The notes under the pieces were generated by a model that saw only the letters and a list, made by a program, of their open reading frames with translations, did not search any database and was not told the DNA's origin. From positions 1 through 22,700 of the forward strand of contig CAYUOS010000044.1 of the NCBI GenBank assembly GCA_964446435.1: a DNA stretch of 22,700 bases, written 5' to 3'. Origin of the DNA: SLNP01 sp964446435. Its GTDB lineage: Bacteria; Bacteroidota; Bacteroidia; Bacteroidales; VadinHA17. Both the position numbers and the translations under genes were made by a program. Below, piece by piece: positions 22,089 through 22,700 of the stretch. Every line of letters starts with the position of its first letter. Position 1 is the stretch's first letter.

Positions 22089-22700
22089 ATGAGATACTTA
22101 TACATTTTTGGACTGACAGTTTTGTTCCTTACCTCATGTGATAAGGAGAAAGATATAGAATTCAATTCATCTATCATTAATGCAATTATTCTGACCCCAA
22201 AAGATCAGGCATCATTTAACTACCTGATGGTGGATGTGAGCATGTACAGGTCACTGTCTGTACCCAGGGATTATGCGCTCTCTGATTTAAGGAATGAGAA
22301 AGATTGCTACTTTCATATTAAAAAGGTTATAGGTAATGTTACAGGCCATACAGGCCCTGCGTATTATATCCTCTTGCATGATAAACCCCATATCTACATC
22401 AGAACAGTTTTTTCAGGAGCGGATAATGCATATTACCTGAGATCAACAGCTTTTCAGGAGGGAACATTATCGATTCTTGACCGTCCTTTTGCCATAGATG
22501 ATGATCCCAGTTATATGTATATCATCCACAGAATGGGTAAGGATTCAGAAACAGGAATGGACATGATAGCCATCGAAAGTGTTTCACAAAGAGGCCTCTA
22601 TGTCGACAACCGCGGCTTGGCTGTTCAGGGTACGGCATTGGTTGCATTGAGTCCTTTTGATAAACCTCAGAATGCATACAGATGGCTGGTAGGTAAACCC
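22089..22700 (+). CDS. Unidentified lipoprotein, N-terminal part (runs off window)
   Basis: Open from ATG 22089 to the window end (204 codons, no stop), so partial at the 3' side. The start is MRYLYIFGLTVLFLTSCDKE: a lipoprotein signal with lipobox LTSC (Cys17) followed by acidic Asp-Lys-Glu-Lys-Asp, a pattern compatible with surface export in Bacteroidota. I do not recognise the family. The rest is beta-rich with many aromatics, e.g. FNYLMVDVSMYR, GPAYYILLHDKPHIYIRTVF and the segment SQRGLYVDNRGLAVQGTALV, which faintly recalls the 'S...pG.Yl....g.v.l' repeat of beta-trefoil carbohydrate-binding (AbfB/ricin-like) modules. That comparison is weak. There is no Shine-Dalgarno. Codon use resembles the AT-rich glycan genes rather than the neighbouring GC-rich YqeY. 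Confidence 0.75.
   Translation, partial: MRYLYIFGLTVLFLTSCDKEKDIEFNSSIINAIILTPKDQASFNYLMVDVSMYRSLSVPRDYALSDLRNEKDCYFHIKKVIGNVTGHTGPAYYILLHDKPHIYIRTVFSGADNAYYLRSTAFQEGTLSILDRPFAIDDDPSYMYIIHRMGKDSETGMDMIAIESVSQRGLYVDNRGLAVQGTALVALSPFDKPQNAYRWLVGKP

Overview
The window looks like Bacteroidota, most likely a Bacteroidales-type glycan degrader. Reasons: paired GH92 and paired GH29 enzymes carried as lipoproteins or Sec-exported proteins, most starts lacking a Shine-Dalgarno sequence, and small membrane, OsmC, AraC and SRPBCC proteins of kinds I know mainly from that phylum. No rRNA, tRNA, transposase, CRISPR array or SusC/SusD pair is visible.

Region 1 (1-7759, + strand) is a tight glycan operon: the 3' end of a probable GH20 beta-hexosaminidase, two GH92 alpha-mannosidases, a sodium:solute symporter and a cytoplasmic GH130 phosphorylase, with gaps of about 13 to 43 bp. 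The GH130 keeps the catalytic Asp and the Arg/Arg/Lys/His phosphate-binding set. The simplest reading is an N-glycan route. Outer GlcNAc and mannose are trimmed outside the cytoplasm, a small product such as Man-beta-1,4-GlcNAc is imported by the symporter, and phosphorolysis inside yields mannose-1-phosphate. Region 2 (7773-13465) adds a GH3 beta-glycosidase on the minus strand and, divergently, two GH29 alpha-L-fucosidases, one of GH29-A type and one GH29-B-like with a C-terminal F5/8 type C domain. The 356-bp divergent intergenic region holds inverted and direct repeats that could be operators.

Region 3 (13466-22700) is different. An L-lactate dehydrogenase with an unusually good Shine-Dalgarno, a secreted lipoprotein amidase and a GatB/YqeY protein are clearly more GC-rich than the glycan genes. 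They are bordered by three arrays of a short degenerate repeat (GGGCGTATAA / GGCATAGAA and variants). Between them (14.7-19.5 kb) is an AT-rich, all-minus-strand set of small genes: an MBL-fold hydrolase, a 4-TM protein, OsmC, a flavodoxin-like gene, an ABM-like protein, an AraC regulator, a Yip1-like membrane protein and an SRPBCC protein. Several are truncated or frameshifted, and gene tails without heads lie between them. The window ends inside an unrecognised lipoprotein gene that starts at 22089.

The best candidates for something undescribed are the family of GGCGTA-type intergenic arrays, one of which fits the G-quadruplex pattern, and the symporter-plus-phosphorylase version of the N-glycan pathway.
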